This document shows positions 1 to 6,945 of a DNA stretch of 64,000 nt, piece after piece. The DNA is from Pseudarthrobacter sp. SSS035 (GTDB lineage Bacteria > Actinomycetota > Actinomycetes > Actinomycetales > Micrococcaceae), in the NCBI RefSeq assembly GCF_023273875.1, contig NZ_CP096882.1:496001-560000 (forward strand). Direction: 5' to 3'. Every line of letters starts with the position of its first letter. Positions within the stretch are counted from its first letter, which is position 1. A program made the position numbers and the translations under genes. The notes below the pieces were generated by a model. That model saw only the letters and a program-made list of their open reading frames with translations. It was not told the origin of the DNA and ran no database searches.

Positions 1-465
1 TCGTCGGGCATTCTCGTTGACCAGCTCTTCCGCGATCTGGGGACCCTGACCGCCCTGGATGCGGTTACTCCGTCTGACGTCGCCGGTTCCTCTGTGCTGT
101 CCTCGCTGCCGCCTCAGTTCGCCGCCAGCTACGACGCGACGTTTACCCGGAAGTTCCTCGTGGTCGCTTCCGATGTAACGGCATCGCTGGTCCGCGGCTG
201 GACAGCCCCCGGATGCCTCGCAGCAGAGCTCGCCGTCCGCTGCCTGCTCGATCAGGCGGAAATCACCGAGGACATCTATGAACTCGACCTCCCGGAAGGC
301 TGGCGGGCACAGGTCGAGGAAGTCCTGTTGGAGGAGGCGGATAGTCCGGCTCTCTACTCGGACAGCCTTGGCATCCCGGAAATCGACGCCGGGAAGCTGA
401 GTTTCGACGGCTGGTTCACCCCAATTGCAGCCGGCAGCACGGTCCCGCCCTACGCCTTGGCTTAG
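1..465 (+). CDS. C-terminal part of an unrecognised protein
   Basis: The frame is open from the first base of the window to a TAG at 463-465, so this is the 3' end of a gene that starts upstream. About 154 residues are visible. They are soluble, acidic and rich in Ala, Leu, Asp and Glu, with no membrane segment and no catalytic motif I can name. An internal GTG/ATG start is possible, but the reading frame continues upstream without a stop, so a truncated view is more likely. I do not recognise the family. The gene converges with the HAD hydrolase on the opposite strand. Confidence 0.55.
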   Translation, partial: SSGILVDQLFRDLGTLTALDAVTPSDVAGSSVLSSLPPQFAASYDATFTRKFLVVASDVTASLVRGWTAPGCLAAELAVRCLLDQAEITEDIYELDLPEGWRAQVEEVLLEEADSPALYSDSLGIPEIDAGKLSFDGWFTPIAAGSTVPPYALA

Positions 466-533
466 TCGGTGTCTCCGGGATCCCCGACAGCGGCCACGAG
501 CCTGCGAAACCGTATTCCGTGCGCTGGACCAAC

Positions 534-1232
534 CTAGGTGAAAGGGGTTTCGCCGACAAGAAGTGGAGCCAGTTCCGCAAGGCTTTGGATTGCCCCACGA
601 TCCCCAGCGCCGTCACGGTTGAGGTGGATGGCGTGCAGTCCGGCGTTTTGGGCTCCTTCGATGTCGACACGGTAGTTGTCCCCGACATAGAGGGTCTGGG
701 CAGGCGCTATTTTCATGCTTTTGCAGGGCTGCGTGAAGGCCTCTGGTGCCGGTTTCGCGTGGCTTGTTAGTTCCGAGCTGAAAATCCGGTCTATGAGCGG
801 GCCGAGGCCTATCCTGCTGATTTTCGATGTTTGCTGGTTGTGGTTCCCGTTGGTGACGACGCCGACCAGCATGCCGCCGTCCCGGAGGCTCCACAGGGCG
901 GGTGCAGCGTCCGGGAACGCCGTCCACGCATCCTCATAATTCTGAAGGTAGATGGCGAAGAGTTCGTCGAGCCCGGTGTCTGTTTGGGGAATAGCAAGTC
1001 CGGTCAGCGGAAGAAACTGGCGGAGCCGCTCACGGCGCTGTTCATGGAACGAGAGCTCTTTGCTCAGGAACCGGTCGTAGTTGACCTGTTCGATTTCAAG
1101 CCATGAAAGTGTAAGTTCTTCCGACTGCTCTCTTCCAAGGTGCCGAAGGAACGCGTCGAATCCGGCGCGTGCAGATGCCGGATGGTCGAACAGGGTGTTG
1201 TCCAGATCGAAGAGGACAGCTCGAATTTCCAC
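534..1232 (-). CDS. HAD-superfamily hydrolase
   Basis: A 232-residue phosphatase-like protein of the haloacid dehalogenase superfamily. The nucleophile motif DLDNT sits at residues 9-13. Motif II (VVTNG), the motif III lysine (HAKPAPEAF) and the acidic motif GDNYRVDIEG follow in the expected order. A helical cap lies between motifs I and II, as in the YjjG-like subgroup that dephosphorylates small phosphorylated metabolites or nucleotides. The substrate cannot be read from sequence. Translation starts at a GTG at 1232. The gene stands alone between a converging gene and a small PspC gene. Confidence 0.85.
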   Translation of the reverse strand: MEIRAVLFDLDNTLFDHPASARAGFDAFLRHLGREQSEELTLSWLEIEQVNYDRFLSKELSFHEQRRERLRQFLPLTGLAIPQTDTGLDELFAIYLQNYEDAWTAFPDAAPALWSLRDGGMLVGVVTNGNHNQQTSKISRIGLGPLIDRIFSSELTSHAKPAPEAFTQPCKSMKIAPAQTLYVGDNYRVDIEGAQNAGLHAIHLNRDGAGDRGAIQSLAELAPLLVGETPFT

Positions 1233-1293
1233 GCACCAAGAGTAGCGGCTGTCGCGCTTCCCCGCCCGAACCCTGGTCCAGGCAAGCGTTGCC

Positions 1294-1479
1294 CTAGGCC
1301 GGGGCCTTCGGGATCATGATCCAGAGCGCGATGTAGACGAGCTCGCCGATCCCCACCAGGCCGAAGATCACAAAGCCAAGCCTGACCAGGAACTTCGGGA
1401 TCCCGAACCGGGCTGAGAGGGCGGCGCAGACGCCACCGATGATTTTTCCGCGGCGCGGCCGCTCCAGAGCTGTAGTCAT
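1294..1479 (-). CDS. PspC-domain small membrane protein
   Basis: This 61-residue protein consists almost entirely of one PspC domain. A basic N-terminus leads into the characteristic IIGGVCAALSARFG segment and then a hydrophobic membrane helix (about residues 28-56) ending in WIMIPK. PspC domains are found in phage-shock and envelope-stress proteins and in actinobacterial membrane sensors. A stand-alone domain this small may be a membrane-stress partner or simply an orphan domain. It is encoded on the same strand as, and just downstream of, the LpdA-like gene, from an ATG at 1479. Confidence 0.8.
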   Translation of the reverse strand: MTTALERPRRGKIIGGVCAALSARFGIPKFLVRLGFVIFGLVGIGELVYIALWIMIPKAPA

Positions 1480-1502
1480 GCGGCCACGCTACCGCAGAAC
1501 GA

Positions 1503-2918
1503 TTACATGCGGACGTGCAGGCGCCGCGCGGCTTCCGAGATGGACCCGCTCAGCGACGGGTAGACGGTGAAGGTGCTGGCGACGTCGTCGACGTGGAGCT
1601 TCTGGGTGACCGCAAGGGAGATGGCGAAGATCAGCTCGGACGCGTTCGGCCCCACCACAACACCGCCAATCACGGTGCCGGAGCCCTTACGCGCGAAGAT
1701 CTTGACGAAGCCGTCCTTGTGATTGCGCATTTTGGCGCGGGCATTGCTCTTGAGCGAGAGCTTGACGATGTCGCCCTGGTACTTGCCGGACTGGATCTCG
1801 GCCTCGGAGACGCCCACGTTCGCGATCTCGGGTGAGGTGAAGATGTTGGACGCGACCTGGTGAAGCTTGAGCGGCATAACGCTGTCGCCCAGGAAGTGGG
1901 CGATCGCGATCCGACCCTGCATTGCGGCCACAGAGGCCAAAGCCAGCACGCCGGTGCAATCGCCGGCGGCGTAGATATTCGGCGCGGTGGTGCGGGAGAC
2001 GCCGTCGACCTTTATATGGCCGCTCTCGGTGAGGGCCACACCGGCCTCTTCAAGGCCGATGCCGGCGGTGTTCGGGATGGAGCCCACGCAGACCAGGCAG
2101 TGACTGCCGGTGACTTTCGTTCCGTCACCGAGCGTGACCACCACGCCGTCGTCGGTCCGTTCGACGGTCTCAGCACGGGCGCGGGACAGGACGCGCACAC
2201 CGCGACGCTCGAAGACTTCCTCCAGCACCTCCGCGGCGTCGGTGTCCGAACCAGGCAGCACCCGGTCACGGCTGGAGATCAGGGTGACTTTGGAGCCCAG
2301 GCCGTTGTAGGCGGAGGCGAACTCGGCACCGGTCACGCCGGAGCCCACCACAATCAGTTCCTCGGGAAGCTCGTCAAGGTTGTAGATCTGGGCCCAGTTC
2401 AGGATGCGTTCGCCGTCCGGCCGCGCGGTGGGCAGCTCGCGGGGGTGCGCGCCGACGGCCAGCAGGATGGTGTCCGCTTCCACGATTTCGGTGCCGTCAG
2501 CGGTCACGACTTCGATGGTGTGGCTGTCCAGGAGCTTGCCCGAACCCAGCAGGATGCGGACGTTCTGGTGTTCCAGACCGGTGGTGATGTCTCGGGACTG
2601 CTGGCGGGCAAGGCCCAGGAGACGGTCGTTGATGTGCTTGAGATCTGCCCGCATCACGGGCACAAAGTCGCCGCCGTCGACGTCGAACTTCACTCCCAGC
2701 TCCCCGGCCTCACCGACGCGGGTCATCAGGTCCGCGGTGGCGATCAGGGTTTTGGAAGGCACGACGTCGGTCAGCACGGCCGAGCCGCCCATGCCCGCGC
2801 GTTCGATGATGGTGACCTGAGCCCCCAGCGAGGCAGCGACCATAGCGGCTTCGTATCCGCCGGGGCCACCTCCGAGGATTGCGATCCGGGGTGAGCTGAA
2901 ATCAGGGTGCGTAGTCAC
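1503..2918 (-). CDS. lpdA: LpdA-type NAD(P)H-quinone dehydrogenase (flavoprotein disulfide reductase family)
   Basis: A 471-residue FAD/NAD(P)-binding protein of the lipoamide dehydrogenase fold. The FAD-binding GGGPGG motif is at residues 16-21, an NAD-binding VGSGVTGAEFA follows mid-protein, and a dimerisation domain ends the chain. The usual redox-active CxxxxC is absent: the segment reads GGSAVLTDVVPSK, with Ala and Val at the cysteine positions. The C-terminal His-Pro-x-x-Ser-Glu motif is also altered to YPSLSG. This pattern fits mycobacterial LpdA (Rv3303c), which reduces quinones rather than lipoamide. The frame runs further upstream to 3134, but that overlaps the divergent PNP gene. 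The GTG at 2918 places the FAD motif at the normal distance. Confidence 0.87.
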   Translation of the reverse strand: MTTHPDFSSPRIAILGGGPGGYEAAMVAASLGAQVTIIERAGMGGSAVLTDVVPSKTLIATADLMTRVGEAGELGVKFDVDGGDFVPVMRADLKHINDRLLGLARQQSRDITTGLEHQNVRILLGSGKLLDSHTIEVVTADGTEIVEADTILLAVGAHPRELPTARPDGERILNWAQIYNLDELPEELIVVGSGVTGAEFASAYNGLGSKVTLISSRDRVLPGSDTDAAEVLEEVFERRGVRVLSRARAETVERTDDGVVVTLGDGTKVTGSHCLVCVGSIPNTAGIGLEEAGVALTESGHIKVDGVSRTTAPNIYAAGDCTGVLALASVAAMQGRIAIAHFLGDSVMPLKLHQVASNIFTSPEIANVGVSEAEIQSGKYQGDIVKLSLKSNARAKMRNHKDGFVKIFARKGSGTVIGGVVVGPNASELIFAISLAVTQKLHVDDVASTFTVYPSLSGSISEAARRLHVRM

Positions 2919-3033
2919 AATCAACCATTCTCGCGCATCTGCGCAGGGACCACCAATAAAGAGTGCCCCGTCACGGTGCCGTCCGCGGCCCGGCGCGACG
3001 CTGCTGCCACTGTGCACAGCGGCACCAGCACGA

Positions 3034-3046
3034 TAACTTGTACCAG
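3034..3046 (+). promoter_or_regulatory. Candidate leaderless promoter of the purine nucleoside phosphorylase gene
   Basis: A -10 hexamer TAACTT (3034-3039, matching TANNNT) is followed by six bases and then directly by the GTG start codon at 3046. No Shine-Dalgarno sequence precedes the GTG. This is the geometry of leaderless actinobacterial transcripts. The -35 region is weak. Confidence 0.45.
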
Positions 3047-3864
3047 TGAGTAATACAGACTTCCAGAACACGGACCCTTTCGCCGCCGCGCGCTCCGCCG
3101 CTGAGTACATCGCCCAGGAAACCGGGGTGGACAATCACGACATCGCGCTCGTCCTGGGCTCAGGCTGGGCCGAAGCCGCCGACCTCATCGGCGAGACCAC
3201 CGCCACCCTGACCGCCGACACCGTCCCGGGCTTCCACGCCCCCGCGGTCGAAGGGCACGTTGGCACCATCCGCTCGGTCCTGACCAAGGAGGGCAAACGC
3301 GCGCTGGTCCTGGGCGCACGGACGCACTACTACGAGGGCAAAGGCGTCCGCGCCGTGGTCCACGGCATCCGCACCGCTGCCGCTGCCGGCTGCAAAACCC
3401 TGGTCCTCACCAACGGATGCGGAGGGCTGAACGAAAGCTGGACGCCGGGCACTCCGGTCCTCATCAAAGATCACATCAACCTCACCGCCACGTCCCCGCT
3501 GGAAGGCGCAACGTTCGTTGATCTGACAGATCTGTACAGCTCCCGCATCCGTGCCCTCGCCCGCGAAGTGGACTCCTCGCTGGAAGAGGGCGTCTACGCC
3601 CAGTTCAGCGGACCGCATTACGAAACGCCGGCCGAAGTCCAGTACGCCAAGCGGATCGGCGCGGACCTGGTGGGCATGTCCACCGCATTGGAAGCGATCG
3701 CCGGCCGGCACGCAGGCATGGAAGTGTTCGGAATTTCACTGGTCACCAACCTCGCTGCCGGCATCAGCGCCATGCCTCTCAGCCACCAGGAAGTCATCGA
3801 GTCCGGCCAGGCCGCCGGACCGCGGATTTCCAAACTGCTGGCTGGGATCATCGCCAAACTCTAG
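3046..3864 (+). CDS. Purine-nucleoside phosphorylase
   Basis: A 272-residue trimeric-type (class II) PNP, which cleaves purine ribonucleosides and deoxyribonucleosides with phosphate in purine salvage. Family landmarks are visible in order: the phosphate loop LGSGWAEAA near residue 37, the ARTHYYEG segment, GPHYETPAE, and the substrate-binding region GMSTALEAIAGRHAGM followed by TNLAAGIS. The length is normal for the class. The gene lies divergent from lpdA and upstream of a phosphohexomutase, an arrangement also seen in mycobacteria. The start is a GTG placed immediately after a -10 element, suggesting a leaderless mRNA. Confidence 0.93.
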   Translation: MSNTDFQNTDPFAAARSAAEYIAQETGVDNHDIALVLGSGWAEAADLIGETTATLTADTVPGFHAPAVEGHVGTIRSVLTKEGKRALVLGARTHYYEGKGVRAVVHGIRTAAAAGCKTLVLTNGCGGLNESWTPGTPVLIKDHINLTATSPLEGATFVDLTDLYSSRIRALAREVDSSLEEGVYAQFSGPHYETPAEVQYAKRIGADLVGMSTALEAIAGRHAGMEVFGISLVTNLAAGISAMPLSHQEVIESGQAAGPRISKLLAGIIAKL

Positions 3865-3872
3865 GACAGCAC

Positions 3873-3926
3873 GGGGTCACTAAACACGCCCAATGGAGGC
3901 ATTCCCATTGGGCGTGTAGTGACCCC
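3873..3926. terminator. Long intergenic hairpin between convergent genes
   Basis: The arms are 3873-3896 and 3904-3926. They pair as GGGGTCACTA...CACGCCCAATGG with its complement, interrupted only by a two-base AA bulge, around a loop of about seven bases. It sits between the convergent PNP and Rrf2 genes, so it could terminate both transcripts. It lacks a U-tract, as is usual for high-GC actinobacteria. It may instead be one copy of a dispersed palindromic repeat. Confidence 0.65.
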
Positions 3927-3944
3927 GCGTTGCTGTAGGGCTGG

Positions 3945-4430
3945 TCAGGTCCGCGGACCGACGAGCTGCAGGACGGTGGACTCCCGGGCCTCGGGAAAGC
4001 GGCGCTCGATGGACTGGGCAATCCCGGCGATGCTCTGCCGGGACAGCTCAGTCCGCCAGGTGACTTCAGCGTGGCGCATGGTCTGCGAAATAAGGCACGT
4101 GCGGGCGTAGTCGGCGTCCATGCTCCCGCCCGGGGCGTCCTTGGCGATGCCTTCGCACCGGAAGGCATGGTCATTTCCTTCGATGGCCAGGACTACGTCA
4201 AGGACGGAAATCCGGTCCGGACGCCTGGCCAGCGAGAAGCCGCCCCGCGGGCCGGATACCGAGGTCAGGATCCCGGCCCGCACCAGGGCCTGGAGCTGCT
4301 TGTTCAGGTATGCGGCGGGGAGCTTGTAGAACTCGGCCAGCCGTGCGCTGCTGACGGCCTCCCCCGGAGCGGTCCAGGACATGTTGACGCAGCTATGCAG
4401 ACCCCACTCAACGCCCTGCCCCAGTTTCAT
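3945..4430 (-). CDS. Rrf2-family transcriptional regulator
   Basis: This 161-residue regulator has an N-terminal winged helix-turn-helix (about residues 8-75) with the Rrf2 wing signature SVSGPRGGFSLAR. Rrf2 proteins such as NsrR, IscR and RirA often bind an Fe-S cluster through three clustered cysteines. Here the cysteines are at position 14, in FRCEG and in RTCLIS, so the usual tight spacing is not kept and cluster binding is uncertain. The protein may sense something else, as CymR-like or YwnA-like members do. It is divergent from the phosphohexomutase, so its target could include that gene or itself. Confidence 0.85.
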   Translation of the reverse strand: MKLGQGVEWGLHSCVNMSWTAPGEAVSSARLAEFYKLPAAYLNKQLQALVRAGILTSVSGPRGGFSLARRPDRISVLDVVLAIEGNDHAFRCEGIAKDAPGGSMDADYARTCLISQTMRHAEVTWRTELSRQSIAGIAQSIERRFPEARESTVLQLVGPRT

Positions 4431-4443
4431 ATTCGCGACATTA

Positions 4444-4467
4444 CTTGTCCAGAAAATTTACTGCAAG
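4444..4467. promoter_or_regulatory. Candidate operator dyad upstream of the Rrf2 gene
   Basis: An AT-rich interrupted dyad, CTTGtcCAG - n8 - CTGcAAG, lies 14-37 bases upstream of the Rrf2 start, in the gap it shares with the phosphohexomutase. Rrf2 regulators commonly bind AT-rich dyads near their own promoters. Assignment is by position only. Confidence 0.3.
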
Positions 4468-4542
4468 GATTTCGCTGCATTCCGCTGTCACAGGCGGGTG
4501 TTCAGGCACAGTTCCTGAAGCAATGACGATAGCGTTGACCGC

Positions 4543-6312
4543 ATGACGTCCTCCGATGCCGCTTCCTTGTTCAGCCACGCCCGCGAATGGGCGGCCCAAG
4601 ATCCGGATCCCGCCACAGCCGCAGAGCTCACCGAGCTGCTGCAACTCGCGGAGGAGGGCTCCCCGGCAGCTTCACAGGAACTCGCCGACAGCTTCAGCGG
4701 CACGCTGCAGTTCGGCACCGCAGGCCTCCGCGCCGCCCTGGGCGCCGGGCCAAACCGCATGAACCGCGTGGTGGTGCGCCGCGCCGCCGCCGGGCTCGCC
4801 GACTTCCTCGTTCATGCCGTGGGTGAGGCCGCGCCCGGGACCCGGCCACGCGCCGTCGTCGGCTATGACGCCCGCTACAACTCGGACATCTTTGCCGAGG
4901 AAACGGCGGCCATCTTCACGGCTGCGGGGATCGAAACCTTCCTGATGCCGTCCGCGCTGCCCACCCCGCTGCTCGCGTTCGCCGTGCGGGCCCTCGATTG
5001 CGACGGCGGTGTGATGGTGACGGCAAGCCACAATCCCCCACAGGACAACGGATACAAGGTGTACCTGGGCCGCCATGCCGTGGAGGACAGCGGCCGCGGA
5101 GCGCAGATCGTGGCGCCCCACGACACCCGGATCGCCGCACGGATCGATGCCGTGGGCGCACTGGAATCCATCACCCTTGCCGCGGACGGCTGGACGGTCC
5201 TGGAGCCGTCGGTTGCGGCGGACTATGAACGCGCGACGGCGGCACTCGCCGATTTGGCCCGCTTCCCGTCCCGCGACCTGCGGATTGTCCTGACGCCCAT
5301 GCACGGCGTCGGCGGCGAGACTGCCGTGGCGGTGCTGAATGCTGCCGGCTTTGCCGATGTCACTCTGGTGGCCGAACAGGCTGAGCCGGATCCCGACTTT
5401 CCCACGGTGAACTTCCCCAATCCGGAGGAACCGGGCGCCCTGGACTTGGCCTTGGAAACTGCCGCCCGTGTTGACGCCGATATTGTCCTGGCCAACGATC
5501 CGGATGCGGACCGCGCTGCAGTGGCGGCGAAAGATCCTGACACCGGCGCGTGGCGCATGCTGCGCGGCGATGAGGTGGGCGCGCTGCTGGGGGCACACAT
5601 TGTGGCGCGGCTGGCGCCCGGCTCCGACGAAACCTCCGGCAGCACGGTTGAAGCAGCCAGTGGCGCCGGGGCCGGCGTCTTCGCAAATTCGATTGTGTCC
5701 TCGCGCCTGCTCTCCCGCATCGCCGCTGCGGCAGGATACGCGCATGAGGAAACGCTGACCGGGTTCAAGTGGATTTCCCGGGTGCCCGGGCTGGTCTACG
5801 GCTACGAGGAAGCCCTGGGCTATTGCGTTGCACCTGAACTGGTTCGGGACAAGGACGGGATCTCCGCGGCTGTCCTCATCGCGGAACTGGCTGCCGCGGC
5901 AAAGGCAGACGGAAAAACCATCTTCGACACCCTGGATGAGCTCTACCTACAGCACGGGCTGCACGCCAGCGACCAGCTGAGCATCCGCGTGGCGGATCTG
6001 GGCCTGCTGGACGCCATGATGAACCGGCTCCGGGTCAGCCCGCCCGATTCGTTCGGTTCGTCCGCGGTTGAAACCTTCGTGGACCTGGCCGAAGGGAGCG
6101 AGCACCTGCCGCCCACCGATGGCCTGCTGTATCTGACCCGGGACGAAACGCGGGTTATCATCCGGCCCAGCGGCACCGAGCCCAAGCTCAAGTGCTACCT
6201 GGAAGTAATCCTCCCGGTTGAGTCAGCGGCCGAACTGCCGGAAGCCCGGCAGGCAGCCCGGACCGCCCTGGACAATGTGCTCGACGATGTCCGCGAGGCC
6301 CTCGGGCTCTGA
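4543..6312 (+). CDS. Phosphoglucomutase/phosphomannomutase (alpha-D-phosphohexomutase)
   Basis: This 589-residue enzyme of the alpha-D-phosphohexomutase superfamily interconverts hexose 1- and 6-phosphates for glycogen, trehalose and cell-wall sugar synthesis. All four active-site motifs are present: the phosphoserine loop TASHNP (residues 160-165, Ser162), the metal loop DPDADR, the sugar loop GYEEALGY, and the phosphate-binding RPSGTEPKLK near the C-terminus. Length matches the long actinobacterial group (mycobacterial PmmB-like). The N-terminal extension before the fold is typical of that group. Its position downstream of PNP suggests ribose-1-phosphate could also be a substrate, but that is only context. 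Confidence 0.9.
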   Translation: MTSSDAASLFSHAREWAAQDPDPATAAELTELLQLAEEGSPAASQELADSFSGTLQFGTAGLRAALGAGPNRMNRVVVRRAAAGLADFLVHAVGEAAPGTRPRAVVGYDARYNSDIFAEETAAIFTAAGIETFLMPSALPTPLLAFAVRALDCDGGVMVTASHNPPQDNGYKVYLGRHAVEDSGRGAQIVAPHDTRIAARIDAVGALESITLAADGWTVLEPSVAADYERATAALADLARFPSRDLRIVLTPMHGVGGETAVAVLNAAGFADVTLVAEQAEPDPDFPTVNFPNPEEPGALDLALETAARVDADIVLANDPDADRAAVAAKDPDTGAWRMLRGDEVGALLGAHIVARLAPGSDETSGSTVEAASGAGAGVFANSIVSSRLLSRIAAAAGYAHEETLTGFKWISRVPGLVYGYEEALGYCVAPELVRDKDGISAAVLIAELAAAAKADGKTIFDTLDELYLQHGLHASDQLSIRVADLGLLDAMMNRLRVSPPDSFGSSAVETFVDLAEGSEHLPPTDGLLYLTRDETRVIIRPSGTEPKLKCYLEVILPVESAAELPEARQAARTALDNVLDDVREALGL

Positions 6313-6319
6313 GGGGTCG

Positions 6320-6682
6320 TTAGACCTCGACTTCGATGAAACCGTCGGAAATGCGGGTGCTGAACGTTTCCAGGCGCACCGTGGCTGTGCCGAAGCATTC
6401 GCCGGTTTCCAGGTCGTAGACCTCTTTGTGCAGCGGCGAAGCGATGGTGGGGCGTGTGCCGCGTGAACCCAGAATGCCGCGGGCCATGACGTGGGCGCCG
6501 GTGGCCGGATCTTCCTGGGCCACCGCAAAAACCTCGCTGGGGCCGGTCCGGAAGAGTGCCACCTGGCGGCCTTCAATGAGGGCTGCTTCGCCCCAGGCAA
6601 GCTCAAGCTCGTCCACGGCGCAGACCCGGTGCCAGGTCGCGGTGTCGGCGGCGAGCGCCCCAAGTTCCAGTGTTGCCGTCAT
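6320..6682 (-). CDS. nirD: Nitrite reductase (NADH) small subunit
   Basis: A 120-residue Rieske-like protein, the small subunit of assimilatory NADH-nitrite reductase. It aligns with NirD through WHRVCAVDEL, EVFAVAQEDPATGA, the GILGSRG turn, and the segment around HKEVYDLETGECF. NirD proteins have a Rieske fold but usually lack the cluster-binding Cys/His pairs, as here. The start at 6682 is chosen because a GAGAGGAG ribosome-binding site lies just upstream; the open frame continues to 6799 without one. It is encoded opposite to nirB across a 263-bp regulatory gap rather than downstream of it. Confidence 0.88.
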   Translation of the reverse strand: MTATLELGALAADTATWHRVCAVDELELAWGEAALIEGRQVALFRTGPSEVFAVAQEDPATGAHVMARGILGSRGTRPTIASPLHKEVYDLETGECFGTATVRLETFSTRISDGFIEVEV

Positions 6683-6806
6683 GTCCGGCTCCTCTCCCCG
6701 TGCTTGATTGGCCACCTTTATGGCCGTACCAAACAACTTAGGCAACGGGTGTTTCAAAGGCGTGCAGTGAATGTGTCCGGCGCGTAAAAGAGACCTCACC
6801 CGATCG

Positions 6807-6866
6807 GAAACGCGTTCGTGATGCAGAAGTTAAGCCTACGAAACATAAGGGAAACTGAAGCGAAAC
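6807..6866 (+). promoter_or_regulatory. Phased GlnR-type operator upstream of nirB
   Basis: Six half-site-like pentamers recur at exactly 11-bp intervals: GAAAC (6807), GTGAT (6818), GTTAA (6829), GAAAC (6840), GAAAC (6851) and GAAAC (6862). The published actinobacterial GlnR box is gTnAC-n6-GaAAC, with the same 11-bp half-site spacing. NirB is a known GlnR target in Streptomyces. The last half-site overlaps the -35 position of a candidate promoter, as expected for an activator. Assignment to GlnR is inference from pattern and pathway. Confidence 0.65.
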
Positions 6867-6876
6867 TGCGGCTGCC

Positions 6877-6882
6877 TAGTCT
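6877..6882 (+). promoter_or_regulatory. Candidate -10 element of the nirB promoter
   Basis: TAGTCT matches the actinobacterial TANNNT -10 consensus. The corresponding -35 position (about 6854-6859) has no match to TTGACA but is covered by the GlnR-like array, which suggests an activator-dependent promoter. It would give a leader of about 55 bases before the nirB GTG. Confidence 0.4.
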
Positions 6883-6945
6883 GAATGGACACCTCGTCAG
6901 AGAAAGTCGCAGAACATCGTCTGCGGCACATGCGAAAGGCCCACA

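Noticed and set aside
2919..3134. N-terminal extension of LpdA
   Set aside because: It overlaps the divergent PNP gene and would move the FAD motif too far from the N-terminus.
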